Positions 56,339-64,000 of a stretch of DNA of 64,000 bases are shown piece after piece. Numbering within the stretch: position 1 is the first letter of the stretch; every line of letters starts with the position of its first letter. The DNA is taken from NCBI GenBank assembly GCA_963715405.1, contig OY970239.1:2170001-2234000 (forward strand). The letters run 5' to 3'. Source of the DNA: JALZKA01 sp963715405. GTDB taxonomy: Bacteria; Actinomycetota; Thermoleophilia; Solirubrobacterales; 70-9. The position numbers were made by a program, and so were the translations under genes. The notes below the pieces were generated by a model. The model was not told the DNA's origin. It saw only the letters and a list, made by a program, of their open reading frames with translations, and did no database searches.

Positions 56339-58467
56339 ATGGAGAGCTTCGTCTTTACGTCTTCGAGGAAGCCGCGTGGGAACCCGGCGATCGAGTCGAG
56401 CTCGTCGAGCGACTTGAAGCTGCCCTCGCGCTCGCGGTAGCCGAGCACGCGTCCGGTCTGAGTGACCGACAAGCCGAGGCCGCGAAGGTCGTCATAGGTC
56501 GCCGAGTTGAGATCGATCGAGCCCGATGAAGCGCTCGCCAAGGGTGCTTCTGAGGCTTCGGCGGCGGGTTCCGGTTCCGGCTCGGGCTCTGGTTCCGGCT
56601 CGGGCTCTGGTTCCGGCTCTGGCTCGGGCTCTGGTTCCGGCTCGGGCTCTGGCTCGGGCTCCGGTTCCGGTTCCGGTTCTGGCTCGGGCTCGGGCTCGTC
56701 CTTGGGCTCGCCGGAGGCGGACTCGAACGGAACGGCCACGCTGCCGCCGCGCTCGATTGCCTCATCCTCGCCGGGCCCGAAGATGCCATCGACGAACGAC
56801 TTGGCGCGGCGCTCGGACTCGGTCGCGCGGCGCTCGGCCTCGGAGATCCGGTCGAGGAGCTCTCTCAGGCGCTGGCCACGCTCGAGCTCGTCCGACTTGA
56901 GCTTCGCGAGCCGCTCCGCACGGGCCACCCGTGCTTCGGCCTCGGCCGCCCTGTTTTCGACGTCTTCCAGCCGCTCCGCCGCGCGCTCGAGGGCCTCCGC
57001 CGTGCGCTGCTGGCTTTCGAGCAGCTTTAGCTCGGTCTCGCGCAGTTCGGCCGCTAGGGCCTGCTCCTGCACGCGGCGCTCTTCGAGCTGGCGCTCGGCG
57101 TCGTGAAGCTCCTGCACGAGACGCGTCCGCTCCGGCTCCGCGCGCTCCGCATCCGCTCGCACTCGGGCCTCAGCCTCGGCGGCAGCCTCTTCGGCCAGCT
57201 TCGCGACGTTTGCCCGAACTTCTTCCAGGGTGGGCTGAGACTCCGTTTCGGATTGCGGCTCAGGGGTGGCGGCTGTGAGTTCAGGCGCAGGGGAGGCGAC
57301 TGTGGGGTCAGACGCGCTCAAGCCGGCTGAGGGGTCAGACCCCGCGTCCGGTGCTTCGGGCTCTTCGGCGGGAGGCCTCCAAGGGGCGCCTCCGCCGGCC
57401 GCCTCCTCAACGCGGCGGTCCGCCTCGGCCTCGATCGGATCCACTTGGTCGCCCTGCTCGGAGCGCTCGAGGTCATCAAGCGCGGCCCGCTCAGCCGCAG
57501 CGGCGAGCGAGTCGCCCACGAGGCCCATCGGATCAGCCGGGGCGGCGGGTGGCTCGGGTGCAGGCGGCACCTCAGGAGGCTGGGTCGCCTCTGACGCCGC
57601 CGGCGGAGGAGCTGCTTCTCCCGCTGAAGGTTGGTGGAGGATGGTGTCGAGCGCAGGCTCGGAAGCGGGCTCTGCGGGCGCAGGAGCCGGGGCTGCTGCC
57701 GGAGGCGACATCTGTGCTGCGGCCTTCTTCGCGGCCTTGGCGGCCTTGGCGGCCTCTCGCTTCTCCTGCGCGAGGCGCTTGCGCTCCTCGCGGGCGCTGG
57801 CGCGCTCCGCCTTCTTGGCTTCGGCGATACGGGCCTTCTCCTCGCGGCTCTGCTTGCTGCCGCCGATCCCGAAGAACCCGGACGAGCCTTGAGCCTTCTT
57901 TGCCTCTGCGGCGGCCCTCTTCTGTGCCAGCTTTTCGGCCTTGATCGCCTTTGCGGCTTCCTGCTTGCGCCTTTTCTCCTCGAGCTTGGCGGCTCGTTTT
58001 GCGGCCTTGGGATCAGCGGGCTGTACGGCGCCGGGCTGGGGGGACGCATCCTGCGGCGACGCGGCCTGCGAGGGCGCAGCGGGCGGTGAGACTGGAGCCT
58101 CCGGCGTGCCGGGTGACACCGGCGGGGCGGGCGCGGCTGGGGCCGGAGCAGTCTCGGGAGCTTGAGGGGCGACTTCAGGGTCGGCCGTTTCGGCCTCGGC
58201 CTCGGGCTGGGAGTCGGGGTCGGCATCGGGCGCGGGAGCGCCGGGAACCTGAGGAGGTGCGGGCGGCGGCGAGGACGGCGGTGGGACAGAGCCGCCGGCC
58301 GGATCGTCTGCAGCCGGAACGGAAACCTGGGGCGCCGGCTGTTCGCCGATCAAGCCAGGAGGGGTATGGGCCTCGCCGGAAGTGGGGTCTGGAGTGCCCT
58401 GGTTTTTGTCCGTGGGCTGGTCGCCCTTATCGCTGTCGCCGCCTCGCTGGAGCCTGAATGAGCGCAT
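56335..58467 (-). CDS. Large low-complexity coiled-coil protein with EP repeats and a ComEA-like HhH domain
   Basis: A 710-residue soluble protein in four parts: a Pro/Ala/Glu-rich N-terminus (1-140), a Lys/Ala-rich basic helix region (about 150-260), a long charged coiled coil (about 420-580; LEEVRANVAKLAEEAAAEAEAR onward), a run of about 22 Glu-Pro dipeptides (about 600-645), and a C-terminal helix-hairpin-helix domain SIDLNSATYDDLRGLGLSVTQTGRVL ... LDSIAGFPRGFLEDVK. The last resembles ComEA-type DNA binding. I do not recognise the protein as a whole. There is no signal peptide. A REP-like palindrome is embedded near 57304-57343. Confidence 0.75.
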   Translation of the reverse strand: MRSFRLQRGGDSDKGDQPTDKNQGTPDPTSGEAHTPPGLIGEQPAPQVSVPAADDPAGGSVPPPSSPPPAPPQVPGAPAPDADPDSQPEAEAETADPEVAPQAPETAPAPAAPAPPVSPGTPEAPVSPPAAPSQAASPQDASPQPGAVQPADPKAAKRAAKLEEKRRKQEAAKAIKAEKLAQKRAAAEAKKAQGSSGFFGIGGSKQSREEKARIAEAKKAERASAREERKRLAQEKREAAKAAKAAKKAAAQMSPPAAAPAPAPAEPASEPALDTILHQPSAGEAAPPPAASEATQPPEVPPAPEPPAAPADPMGLVGDSLAAAAERAALDDLERSEQGDQVDPIEAEADRRVEEAAGGGAPWRPPAEEPEAPDAGSDPSAGLSASDPTVASPAPELTAATPEPQSETESQPTLEEVRANVAKLAEEAAAEAEARVRADAERAEPERTRLVQELHDAERQLEERRVQEQALAAELRETELKLLESQQRTAEALERAAERLEDVENRAAEAEARVARAERLAKLKSDELERGQRLRELLDRISEAERRATESERRAKSFVDGIFGPGEDEAIERGGSVAVPFESASGEPKDEPEPEPEPEPEPEPEPEPEPEPEPEPEPEPEPEPEPEPEPEPEPAAEASEAPLASASSGSIDLNSATYDDLRGLGLSVTQTGRVLGYREREGSFKSLDELDSIAGFPRGFLEDVKTKLSI
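56568..56699. repeat. Hexanucleotide minisatellite encoding Glu-Pro repeats
   Basis: About 22 tandem hexamers of the type GGTTCC/GGCTCG/GGCTCT, which on the minus strand read as EP dipeptides. A repeat like this can change length by slippage in units of two residues without shifting the frame. Confidence 0.9.
57304..57343. repeat. REP-like palindromes inside the EP-repeat gene
   Basis: GGGGTCAGAC (57304-57313) and GGGGTCAGACCCC (57331-57343) flank the palindrome AGCCGGCT. In the coding frame they give GSDPSAGLSASDP. It is the same core as the intergenic copy at 42143, so the element has been accepted as coding sequence in a disordered region. Confidence 0.6.
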
Positions 58468-58542
58468 CGCGCTTATCGTCTCACAACGGAGCGGTATTTC
58501 CGCACGAGAGCGGCACTCGCCGTTAGCCGGCTTGCATGGGGC

Positions 58543-59022
58543 CTAACGCATCCGGTGGCGCAGTTCGCGCTCGACCTCGCGCTTTGTCTCGCGATCGCGG
58601 ATCTCGCGCCTGCGGTCTCGTCCTTCCTTGCCGCGCGCGAGCGCAAGCTCGACCTTTGCCCGCCGGCCCTTGAAATACACCCGCACGGGGACGAGCGTCA
58701 GTCCCTTCTGCGCGGTCGAGCCCACCAGCCGCTCGATTTCGTGAGCGTGGAGCAGGAGCTTCCGGGGCCGGTCGGGCACGTGATTCTCCCCGGCCGCCGG
58801 CGGATACGGCGGAATGTGCATGTTCCGAAGCCACACCTCGCCCTCGTCCACCACCGCGTACGCATCGGCGAGCATCGCCTTGCCGCCCCGAAGCGACTTC
58901 ACCTCGGTGCCCAGGAGCTCGATCCCGCACTCGAACTTCTCGACGAACTCAAAGCGGTGGGATGCCCTGCGATTCGAGGCGACGTCGCCCGAGGCGAGCT
59001 TTCGTTTCGCTTTCTGCGCCAT
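58543..59022 (-). CDS. smpB: SsrA-binding protein SmpB
   Basis: A 159-residue SmpB that binds tmRNA and delivers it to stalled ribosomes. The oligonucleotide-binding barrel holds NRRASHRFEFVEKFECGIELLGTEVKSLRGGKA and VWLRNMHIPPY; the C-terminal tail RGKEGRDRRREIRDRETKREVERELRHRMR is basic and helical, as required for A-site binding. A GAGGA sequence lies 4 nt before ATG 59022. It is downstream of rnr in the same transcript and 5 kb from ssrA. Confidence 0.97.
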   Translation of the reverse strand: MAQKAKRKLASGDVASNRRASHRFEFVEKFECGIELLGTEVKSLRGGKAMLADAYAVVDEGEVWLRNMHIPPYPPAAGENHVPDRPRKLLLHAHEIERLVGSTAQKGLTLVPVRVYFKGRRAKVELALARGKEGRDRRREIRDRETKREVERELRHRMR

Positions 59023-59029
59023 TCAATCC

Positions 59030-60769
59030 TCAGCTTGAAGCATCGGTGGCCGTTTCGAGGTCCGTCCGGCCGCGGGCCGCCTCGACACCGGTTACCTTGA
59101 CGCCGAGCTGGTCACCAAAGCGGACCTCGCGCCCGGTCTTGCGCCCTACGAGCGCGGTTTCCGTCTCGTTCAGGTCGAAGCGCTCCCCCCGGAGCGTCCG
59201 CGCCGGCACAAAGCCCTCGTAAACGTCCCCGAGCTCGCCGCGGAAGCGGACGAACGCGCCGGCGTTGATCACGCCGGAGACCTCGCCCACGAACTCCGCC
59301 GCCCAGCCTCGCTCGAAGAGCTCGCGCTCGAGGAGAAACGCCGCGCAGACACGGTCGGCGCGGCGCTCGATCTGCATCGCTTCGCGCTCGCGCTCCGAGC
59401 ACCATGGTCCGGCGGCACGAACGTCCGAGGGATCGGGAGCCGTCTCGCCCGCGCCGACGACGGCGAGGATCGAGCGGTGCGCGATCAGGTCTGGATAGCG
59501 CCGGATCGGCGAGGTGAAGTGCGCGTACGCGGCGCTGCCGAGCCCTGCGTGGCCGAGGTTCTTCTCCGTGTAGTAGGCCTGCTTCAGCGAGCGCAGGACG
59601 AGCGAGCCAAGCGTGCCGGAGCCGTGCCCGCGCCGGCGTGCCTCCCGCGCAACCCAGCGGCTGATCTCGCCGACGAGGTCCCCTGCCTCGGTCGGGCTCA
59701 TCCCTTTTCTTGATCCTGGAGCCGGCACCTCGATCGCGGCCAGCTGGTCGAGAAGCCGATCGACCCGCGCCGGGTCGGGCTGCTCGTGAACGCGATAGAG
59801 CGCCGGCGAGCCGCGCTTCTCCAAGACGTCCGCCACCTGCTCGTTCGTGAGGATCATGAGGTGCTCGATCAGCTGGTGGGCCTCGGTCTGGGGGACGCTC
59901 AATGCGCCCACCACGTCCCCGGCGTCGTCGAAGGAAAACTCGGGCTCGAACGACTCAACCTCGAGCGCGCCTCGCGGCCTGCCCTCGGCGAGCGCCCTTG
60001 CGGCCTCGCGCGCCGTCCGGAGGGGCTGGGCGACGTCCGGCGGCGGCTCCTCGCGATCGGCGAAGATGCGGTCGAGCTGGTCGTAGTCGAGGCGCGCGTC
60101 CGAGCGGATACGGCTGCGATAGAAGCTCGCCGAGCGCGGAGCGCCGCCCGCGTCGAGTCGCACCTCGGCAGTGACGGCGAGGCGGTCTTCGCCTGGGACG
60201 AGGCTGCACGCCTCGTTGGACAAGGCCGAGGGCAACATGGGCTCGACGGTGCCAGGCACGTAGACGCTCGTCGCACGCCGCGACGCCTCCTCGTCGAGAG
60301 CGGTGCCGGGGCGGACGTGGGCAGAAACGTCAGCGATGTGGATCCAGAGGCGGACGCCGTCGCCGTCGGGCTCCGCAGAGACCGCGTCGTCGAAGTCCCG
60401 CGCGGTCGCGGGATCGACCGTGAACGTCGCGAGGTCGCGAAGGTCACGCCGGCCGGGATCGACCTCGGCGGCGACGGCTGGGGCTTCGCGAGCGTCGTCT
60501 TCGATCTGCCGCGGGAAGCCACGCCGCTCGAGTCCCTCCCACATGAGCGCTTGGACCACGTCCCGGGCCCGCTTCGGCGAACCGAGCTTTCGCACCGCCT
60601 TAACGCCCCGCGCGCTCGGCGCCGCAAGGACCATCTCGCCTGGTGAGTGCGCGACCTTGCCCCGGTCGAGCGGCAGCCTGCCGCCCCGCTCGAAGAGGGG
60701 CTCGACCACGGAGAACCGGCCGCGCTTGACGACTACGCCGACGAAGGAGGCGCCCGGATCGTTGCTCAA
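59030..60769 (-). CDS. rnr: RNB-domain 3'-5' exoribonuclease (RNase R/II)
   Basis: A 579-residue processive exoribonuclease. The catalytic RNB motif is TFTVDPATARDFDDAVSAE (metal-binding Asp cluster), followed by LWIHIADVSAHV, and YAHFTSPIRRYPDLIAHRSI with the conserved Arg/Asp. An S1 domain ends the protein (FVGEVSGVINAGAFVRFRGELGDVYEGFVPA). The N-terminal cold-shock domains are short, making it smaller than E. coli RNase R. The TTG start overlaps the ctpA stop (TTGA). RNase R degrades the faulty mRNAs released by tmRNA/SmpB. Confidence 0.93.
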   Translation of the reverse strand: MSNDPGASFVGVVVKRGRFSVVEPLFERGGRLPLDRGKVAHSPGEMVLAAPSARGVKAVRKLGSPKRARDVVQALMWEGLERRGFPRQIEDDAREAPAVAAEVDPGRRDLRDLATFTVDPATARDFDDAVSAEPDGDGVRLWIHIADVSAHVRPGTALDEEASRRATSVYVPGTVEPMLPSALSNEACSLVPGEDRLAVTAEVRLDAGGAPRSASFYRSRIRSDARLDYDQLDRIFADREEPPPDVAQPLRTAREAARALAEGRPRGALEVESFEPEFSFDDAGDVVGALSVPQTEAHQLIEHLMILTNEQVADVLEKRGSPALYRVHEQPDPARVDRLLDQLAAIEVPAPGSRKGMSPTEAGDLVGEISRWVAREARRRGHGSGTLGSLVLRSLKQAYYTEKNLGHAGLGSAAYAHFTSPIRRYPDLIAHRSILAVVGAGETAPDPSDVRAAGPWCSEREREAMQIERRADRVCAAFLLERELFERGWAAEFVGEVSGVINAGAFVRFRGELGDVYEGFVPARTLRGERFDLNETETALVGRKTGREVRFGDQLGVKVTGVEAARGRTDLETATDASS

Positions 60770-61944
60770 GGCAGCATGTCGCCGAGAACTCCGAGCGCGC
60801 GGTCGAGCGTCTCATCGCGCTCTGTCTCCGGATCGTCCGCCGCCTTGATGTCCGGAGCGATGCCCTCGTCGGCGATCGAGGCGTTCTCAGACGTGAAGTA
60901 CTCGGCCACGGTCAGGTTGATCGCGGAGCCGTCGGGAAGCGGTACCGACTCCTGGACCGTGCCCTTGCCGAACGTCGTCTCGCCGACGAGCGTGGCGAGG
61001 TCGTAGTCGGAGAGTGCCGCGGTCAGGATCTCAGACGCCGAGGCTGTGCCGCCGTCGATCATGACCACGGTCGGCTTGGGGTCAAGGGCCTCGCCCTCGG
61101 CGTTGTAGGTCTCGTCGCCGGTCGCACGGCCGCGCGTCGTCACGATCTCGCCCTCTTCGACGAAGAGAGAGGACGCAAGGATCGCTTCGTCGAGGCGCCC
61201 GCCGCCGTTTCCGCCCAGATCGAGGATGAGGCCTTCCGCTCCAAGGCGGTAGAGCCGCTCGATCTCCTGGCGAAGCTCGCCGTGGGCGCCCTGGTCGAAG
61301 CTGAAGAAGGCCACGTAGGCGACCTTGCGGCCTTCGACTCGCTCGATCCTGCCGATCGCGGCGGGGAACCTGATCTTTGCGCGCTCGACCGAGATGTCGC
61401 GTGGATCGCCGCCCGTAACCGGGTCGATTCGAAGGTCGACCTCCGTGCCCACCTCGCCCTTGATCCTGGCCGTCGCGATCTCGGACGGCACGCCCGCCAG
61501 CGACTTGCCGTCGGCGGCAAGGATTACGTCGCCGACGTCGATGCCGGCACCCTCGGCCGGAGAGTCGGGGATCACAGTCGTCACCTCGAGACCGTCCGGG
61601 TCCTCCTTGATCGTCAGGCCGACGCCCTTGAAATCGCCACTCAGGGAGCGCTGGAACTCGTTGTACTCCTGCGGGTCGAAGTAGTGGGAGAAGCGGTCGT
61701 CGTACTCCTTCCGGAGTCCGTCAATCATGCCGCGGATCGACCCGGAACCGAGCTCGTCCTCGGACACTTCCTGGAAGTAGTTCTCCTCGATGAACGTCTC
61801 CGCCTGGTCGCGCACCGTCGGCTCGGAGATGCGCTCGCCCGACAGCTCGAAGTAGAGGGCGAGGGCGGCGAGCGTCGCCGCGACACCCACGAAGAGTCCG
61901 AGAGCGAAGCCTGATCGTCGTTGCGGCGAGGGGTCGGGTGTCAA
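60766..61944 (-). CDS. ctpA: Carboxy-terminal processing protease (S41 family)
   Basis: A 392-residue CtpA-type protease. An N-terminal membrane anchor (GFALGLFVGVAATLAALALYF) places it outside the membrane. The PDZ domain is GVGLTIKEDPDGLEVTTVIPDSPAEGAGIDVGDVILAADG, and the Ser/Lys catalytic dyad is VVMIDGGTASASEILTAAL (Ser) and VGETTFGKGTVQ (Lys). It trims C-termini of exported proteins. TTG 61944 overlaps the ftsX stop (TTGA), so it is in the same operon as the division ABC complex. Confidence 0.95.
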   Translation of the reverse strand: MTPDPSPQRRSGFALGLFVGVAATLAALALYFELSGERISEPTVRDQAETFIEENYFQEVSEDELGSGSIRGMIDGLRKEYDDRFSHYFDPQEYNEFQRSLSGDFKGVGLTIKEDPDGLEVTTVIPDSPAEGAGIDVGDVILAADGKSLAGVPSEIATARIKGEVGTEVDLRIDPVTGGDPRDISVERAKIRFPAAIGRIERVEGRKVAYVAFFSFDQGAHGELRQEIERLYRLGAEGLILDLGGNGGGRLDEAILASSLFVEEGEIVTTRGRATGDETYNAEGEALDPKPTVVMIDGGTASASEILTAALSDYDLATLVGETTFGKGTVQESVPLPDGSAINLTVAEYFTSENASIADEGIAPDIKAADDPETERDETLDRALGVLGDMLP

Positions 61945-62849
61945 ATCCTCAGGAAGCGGCGCAGGGTGATGCCGCTTCCGAGGGCGGACACGATCATCGC
62001 CGAGGAGACGAGGATGATCACCAGGGGCAAGAAGCCCATGGTCGAGAGGGAGTCCACGAGGTTCAAGTTGTCAGAGAGCGGGTCTACGACGGTCACCTTT
62101 CCGAGCCAAAGTATGCCCACCGCAATCACCGCGCCGGTCAGGCCCACGATGACGCCCTCGATCATGAACGGCCAGCGGATGAACCAGTTGGTGGCGCCGA
62201 CGAGACGCATCACCTCGACCTCCCTGCGGCGCGCGTAGATGGAGAGGCGAATCGTGTTGCCCACCAGCATCAGCGACGCCAGAAGCAGGAGGACAGCGAG
62301 GACGATCAAGATGAACTTGACGGCCCCGGTGACGCGCGTGATCTTCGAGGCGTCCTGCCGAGCGTCGCGCACCTCGTCCACGATCGGGCTGATCGGCTGA
62401 CGGTCGCCGGCCGGGCCGGTCTCCGTGATCGCGGCAGAGACTGCGCCGAGGTTCGCGGGGTCGTCGATGTCGATCGCAAAAGACGGCGGCAGCGGATTCG
62501 AGTTGAGCTGATTGAGGGACTGGGAGAGCTCGCCTTCGACGCGGCCCGCCAGGATCTCAACCGCCTCCTTCTTGGAGACGAACTCGACGGCCTCGACGTG
62601 CGGGATGTTCTCGAGCTGCTTTTGCAGCTGATTGACCTCTTCGCCGGTCGCGTCGTTGAAGAGGAAGACGTTGAGGCCGATCTGATCGCGCACGTCCTGA
62701 GCCTTGTCCTCCGAAGCTTTGAGAACCGGCACGAGAACGCCGAGGAGAAGCGTCGTGACCACGATCGTCACGATCGCGGCGATCGAGGGGGCCGCAGAGC
62801 GGCGGAGCGCTCGAAAGGCCTCGGAGACGAAGAAGACTGCGCGGCTCAC
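61941..62849 (-). CDS. ftsX: Cell-division ABC transporter permease-like FtsX
   Basis: A 302-residue FtsX: a first helix SIAAIVTIVVTTLLLGVLVPVL, a large extracellular loop (about 45-165; VFLFNDATGEEVNQLQKQLENIP, VEFVSKKEAVEIL) and three C-terminal helices. The helix-turn ARRREVEVMRLVGATNWFIRWPFMIEGVIVGL is the FtsE-coupling region typical of type VII ABC proteins. With FtsE it activates peptidoglycan hydrolases at the division site; in mycobacteria that hydrolase is RipC. It starts 3 nt after the ftsE stop. Confidence 0.96.
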   Translation of the reverse strand: MSRAVFFVSEAFRALRRSAAPSIAAIVTIVVTTLLLGVLVPVLKASEDKAQDVRDQIGLNVFLFNDATGEEVNQLQKQLENIPHVEAVEFVSKKEAVEILAGRVEGELSQSLNQLNSNPLPPSFAIDIDDPANLGAVSAAITETGPAGDRQPISPIVDEVRDARQDASKITRVTGAVKFILIVLAVLLLLASLMLVGNTIRLSIYARRREVEVMRLVGATNWFIRWPFMIEGVIVGLTGAVIAVGILWLGKVTVVDPLSDNLNLVDSLSTMGFLPLVIILVSSAMIVSALGSGITLRRFLRI

Positions 62850-62852
62850 TGC

Positions 62853-63722
62853 TTACCAGTCCAGGATGTCGTTGATGTCGGTAGAGGGCTCGACCTCGAG
62901 CTCGCGATGGAGGCGTGCCGCGAACTCGCGCGTCGACTCGTCGTGGTAGCCGCCCGAGAGCTCGTCGCGGATGAGGCGCCCGTCCTCGAGCGCGATCACG
63001 CGGCGGCGCATCTTGTCGACCAGCTCGCGGTCGTGCGTGACCACGAGGACGGTGGTGCCCGTGCGGTTGATCCGGTAAAGGAGCTGCATGATCCCGATTG
63101 ACGTCTCGGGGTCGAGGTTTCCAGTCGGCTCGTCGGCGAGGAGGAGCGGCGGGTGGTTGACGAAAGCCCGCGCGATCGAGACGCGCTGCTGCTCACCGCC
63201 TGAGAGCTGGTCCGGATAGTTGTGAATCTTCGACTGAAGCCCGACGAGGCGGATGATCTCGGGAGTCTTGCGGCGGATCTCCGAGCGAGACTCGCCGATC
63301 ACCTGGAGGGCGTAGGCGACGTTGTCATAGACGGTCCTGTTTGGAAGCAGCTTGAAGTCCTGAAAGACGGTGCCGACGCGCCGGCGAAGCTTGGGCACTC
63401 GGGAGAGCGGCATGTCGTTGATGTCGTGACCGGCGATCTCGACTTCGCCCGACGCAGGCTCGACCTCGCGGATGAGGAGCTTGATCAGCGTCGACTTGCC
63501 GCAGCCCGTGGGGCCGACGACGAACGCGAACTCGCCGCGCGCCACCTCGAGCGATACCCGCTCGAGAGCAACGTGCCCGCCGGGATAGACCACGGTCGCG
63601 TCCTTGAGCGCGATGATCGGCGGCTTGGGAGCCGGCGCGCCGGTGCGCGACTCGTAGCGCTCCGCGGGGTCGGAGTGTCCGCGTGCGCGGCCGCGAGTGG
63701 AGCGTGAGCGTGTGAGAGCCAT
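62853..63722 (-). CDS. ftsE: Cell-division ATP-binding protein FtsE
   Basis: A 289-residue ABC ATPase. Walker A is GPTGCGKST, Q-loop VFQDFKLLPNRTVYDNV (FtsE hallmark), signature LSGGEQQRV, Walker B LLLADEPTGNLDP, and H-loop VTHDRELV. A basic 45-residue N-terminal extension (MALTRSRSTRGRARGHSDPAERYE) precedes the ABC core at IALKDATVVYPGG, and the protein continues about 40 residues past the usual end. GGAGAAGGA stands 8 nt before ATG 63722. Confidence 0.95.
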   Translation of the reverse strand: MALTRSRSTRGRARGHSDPAERYESRTGAPAPKPPIIALKDATVVYPGGHVALERVSLEVARGEFAFVVGPTGCGKSTLIKLLIREVEPASGEVEIAGHDINDMPLSRVPKLRRRVGTVFQDFKLLPNRTVYDNVAYALQVIGESRSEIRRKTPEIIRLVGLQSKIHNYPDQLSGGEQQRVSIARAFVNHPPLLLADEPTGNLDPETSIGIMQLLYRINRTGTTVLVVTHDRELVDKMRRRVIALEDGRLIRDELSGGYHDESTREFAARLHRELEVEPSTDINDILDW

Positions 63723-63885
63723 GGGCGAGATCCTTCTCCGGGCGTGGCCGGGTTCCTTCGAGCCATCTCCATGCAAGGCAACGGCCAAGTCGAGTGCTCT
63801 TGAAGAGTAGCGCACTTTATGAGCGAACGCTAACGCTTCGCTAAAACGCAACCCAAATTGCACCCGGGGCGGTAGGGTGCCCTCC
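63723..63885. other. Intergenic region with a short inverted repeat
   Basis: The gap between ftsE and the last gene is AT-richer than its neighbours (63800-63855). AGCGAA (63822-63827) pairs with TTCGCT (63837-63842) around CGCTAACGC, a possible operator or small hairpin shared by two divergent genes. No other gene is visible. Confidence 0.35.
63873..63878 (+). promoter_or_regulatory. Leaderless -10 element of the last gene
   Basis: TAGGGT is followed by seven bases and GTG at 63886. This supports both the reading frame and the start of the partial gene. Confidence 0.4.
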
Positions 63886-64000
63886 GTGCGCCTGGGATCG
63901 CGCGGTGCGCTCGCGCTGTTCGTCATCGGGGCCCTCGGGGGGCTTATCGGCGATGCCTGCCACGTTGCCTCTGGCACGACCACCTATCTCGACGACACCT
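63886..64000 (+). CDS. Partial membrane protein, 3' end outside window
   Basis: The first 38 codons of an open frame, beginning with a Gly/Ala/Leu-rich hydrophobic helix (LALFVIGALGGLIGDACH) followed by a polar stretch (VASGTTTYLDD). No family can be named from this length. GTG 63886 is preferred because TAGGGT ends 7 nt upstream. It diverges from ftsE. Confidence 0.5.
   Translation, partial: MRLGSRGALALFVIGALGGLIGDACHVASGTTTYLDDT

Noticed and set aside
56507..58461. Several plus-strand frames, including a Gly-Ser repeat protein, opposite the EP-repeat gene
   Set aside because: The GSGSG runs are the complement of the EP hexamer array. The minus frame has a defined HhH domain, a coiled coil and a sensible start.
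1..64000. CRISPR arrays, prophage, insertion sequences, rRNA genes, integrated elements at ssrA
   Set aside because: No regularly spaced repeats, transposase or integrase frames, or duplicated ssrA 3' end were found; the only repeats are the lipoyl duplication, the EP array and short palindromes.

Overview
This is a chromosomal segment of a high-GC actinobacterium. The most likely placement is the class Thermoleophilia (Solirubrobacterales-like), but that is inference from gene content, because the window holds no rRNA or ribosomal protein gene. Supporting signs are GC-rich codon use, frequent GTG/TTG starts, a lipoprotein-type PstS and ZnuA, a CHAD protein beside polyphosphate genes, an actinobacterial fabG4/thiolase/MaoC/fadE cluster, and many genes that appear to be transcribed without a leader. 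I see no prophage, integrase, transposase gene, CRISPR array, rRNA or tRNA.

Layout. 1-6.6 kb (minus strand): the start of DNA polymerase IV, an FAD amine/amino-acid oxidase, polyphosphate kinase, and a PHP-domain/glycosyltransferase fusion broken by two single-base frameshifts. 7-17 kb: CHAD protein, an M1-like metallopeptidase, Ppx/GppA, a TIM-barrel protein, the phosphate operon pstS-pstC-pstA-pstB-phoU and an OmpR-type regulator. This is a phosphate/polyphosphate block, and 11-nt-spaced TTCAC repeats resembling PHO boxes lie before pstS, ppk, the regulator and possibly between ppx and its divergent neighbour. 17-23 kb: uppP, an enoyl-CoA hydratase and a five-gene zinc-type uptake operon (znuA-zur-znuB-znuC-znuB) with a Fur-type 9-1-9 palindrome at its start.

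23-32 kb: an HD-domain protein, a SpoIIM-like membrane protein, an Rpf/transglycosylase-like secreted protein with a perfect CRP-type palindrome upstream, a PfkB kinase, a DUF2236 protein, a phosphoesterase, an MFS transporter, rlmN, an RDD membrane protein and glycerate kinase. 32-38.5 kb: a pyruvate dehydrogenase operon (aceE, E2, lipoyl-E3, cupin), in which the lipoyl domains of E2 and E3 are encoded by nearly identical DNA. 38.5-44.7 kb: a fatty-acid operon (two acyl-CoA dehydrogenases, thiolase, FabG4-type reductase, MaoC hydratase). 44.8-47.3 kb: a polar amino-acid ABC transporter with a frameshifted permease. 47.3-50 kb: an ABC-2 exporter operon with a lipoprotein and two small unknown proteins. 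50-53 kb: an NAD(P)-binding protein, a second M1-like peptidase (frameshifted near its N-terminus) and greA. 53-64 kb: tmRNA (ssrA), an acetyltransferase, a membrane metalloprotease, a flavin disulfide reductase, an EP-repeat/helix-hairpin-helix protein, then ftsE-ftsX-ctpA-rnr and smpB, ending in a partial membrane protein.

Two window-wide patterns stand out. First, at least eleven genes carry a TAGnnT or TAnnnT hexamer ending 6-9 nt before the start codon, the geometry of leaderless transcription. Second, four single-base frameshifts interrupt three otherwise intact genes; draft-assembly error is the simplest explanation, though two of them fall in the same CTTCTTG heptamer. Short palindromes (GGGGTCWGACCCC, and CGGGACA-N3-TGTCCCG) recur in coding and intergenic DNA and look like REP-type elements.
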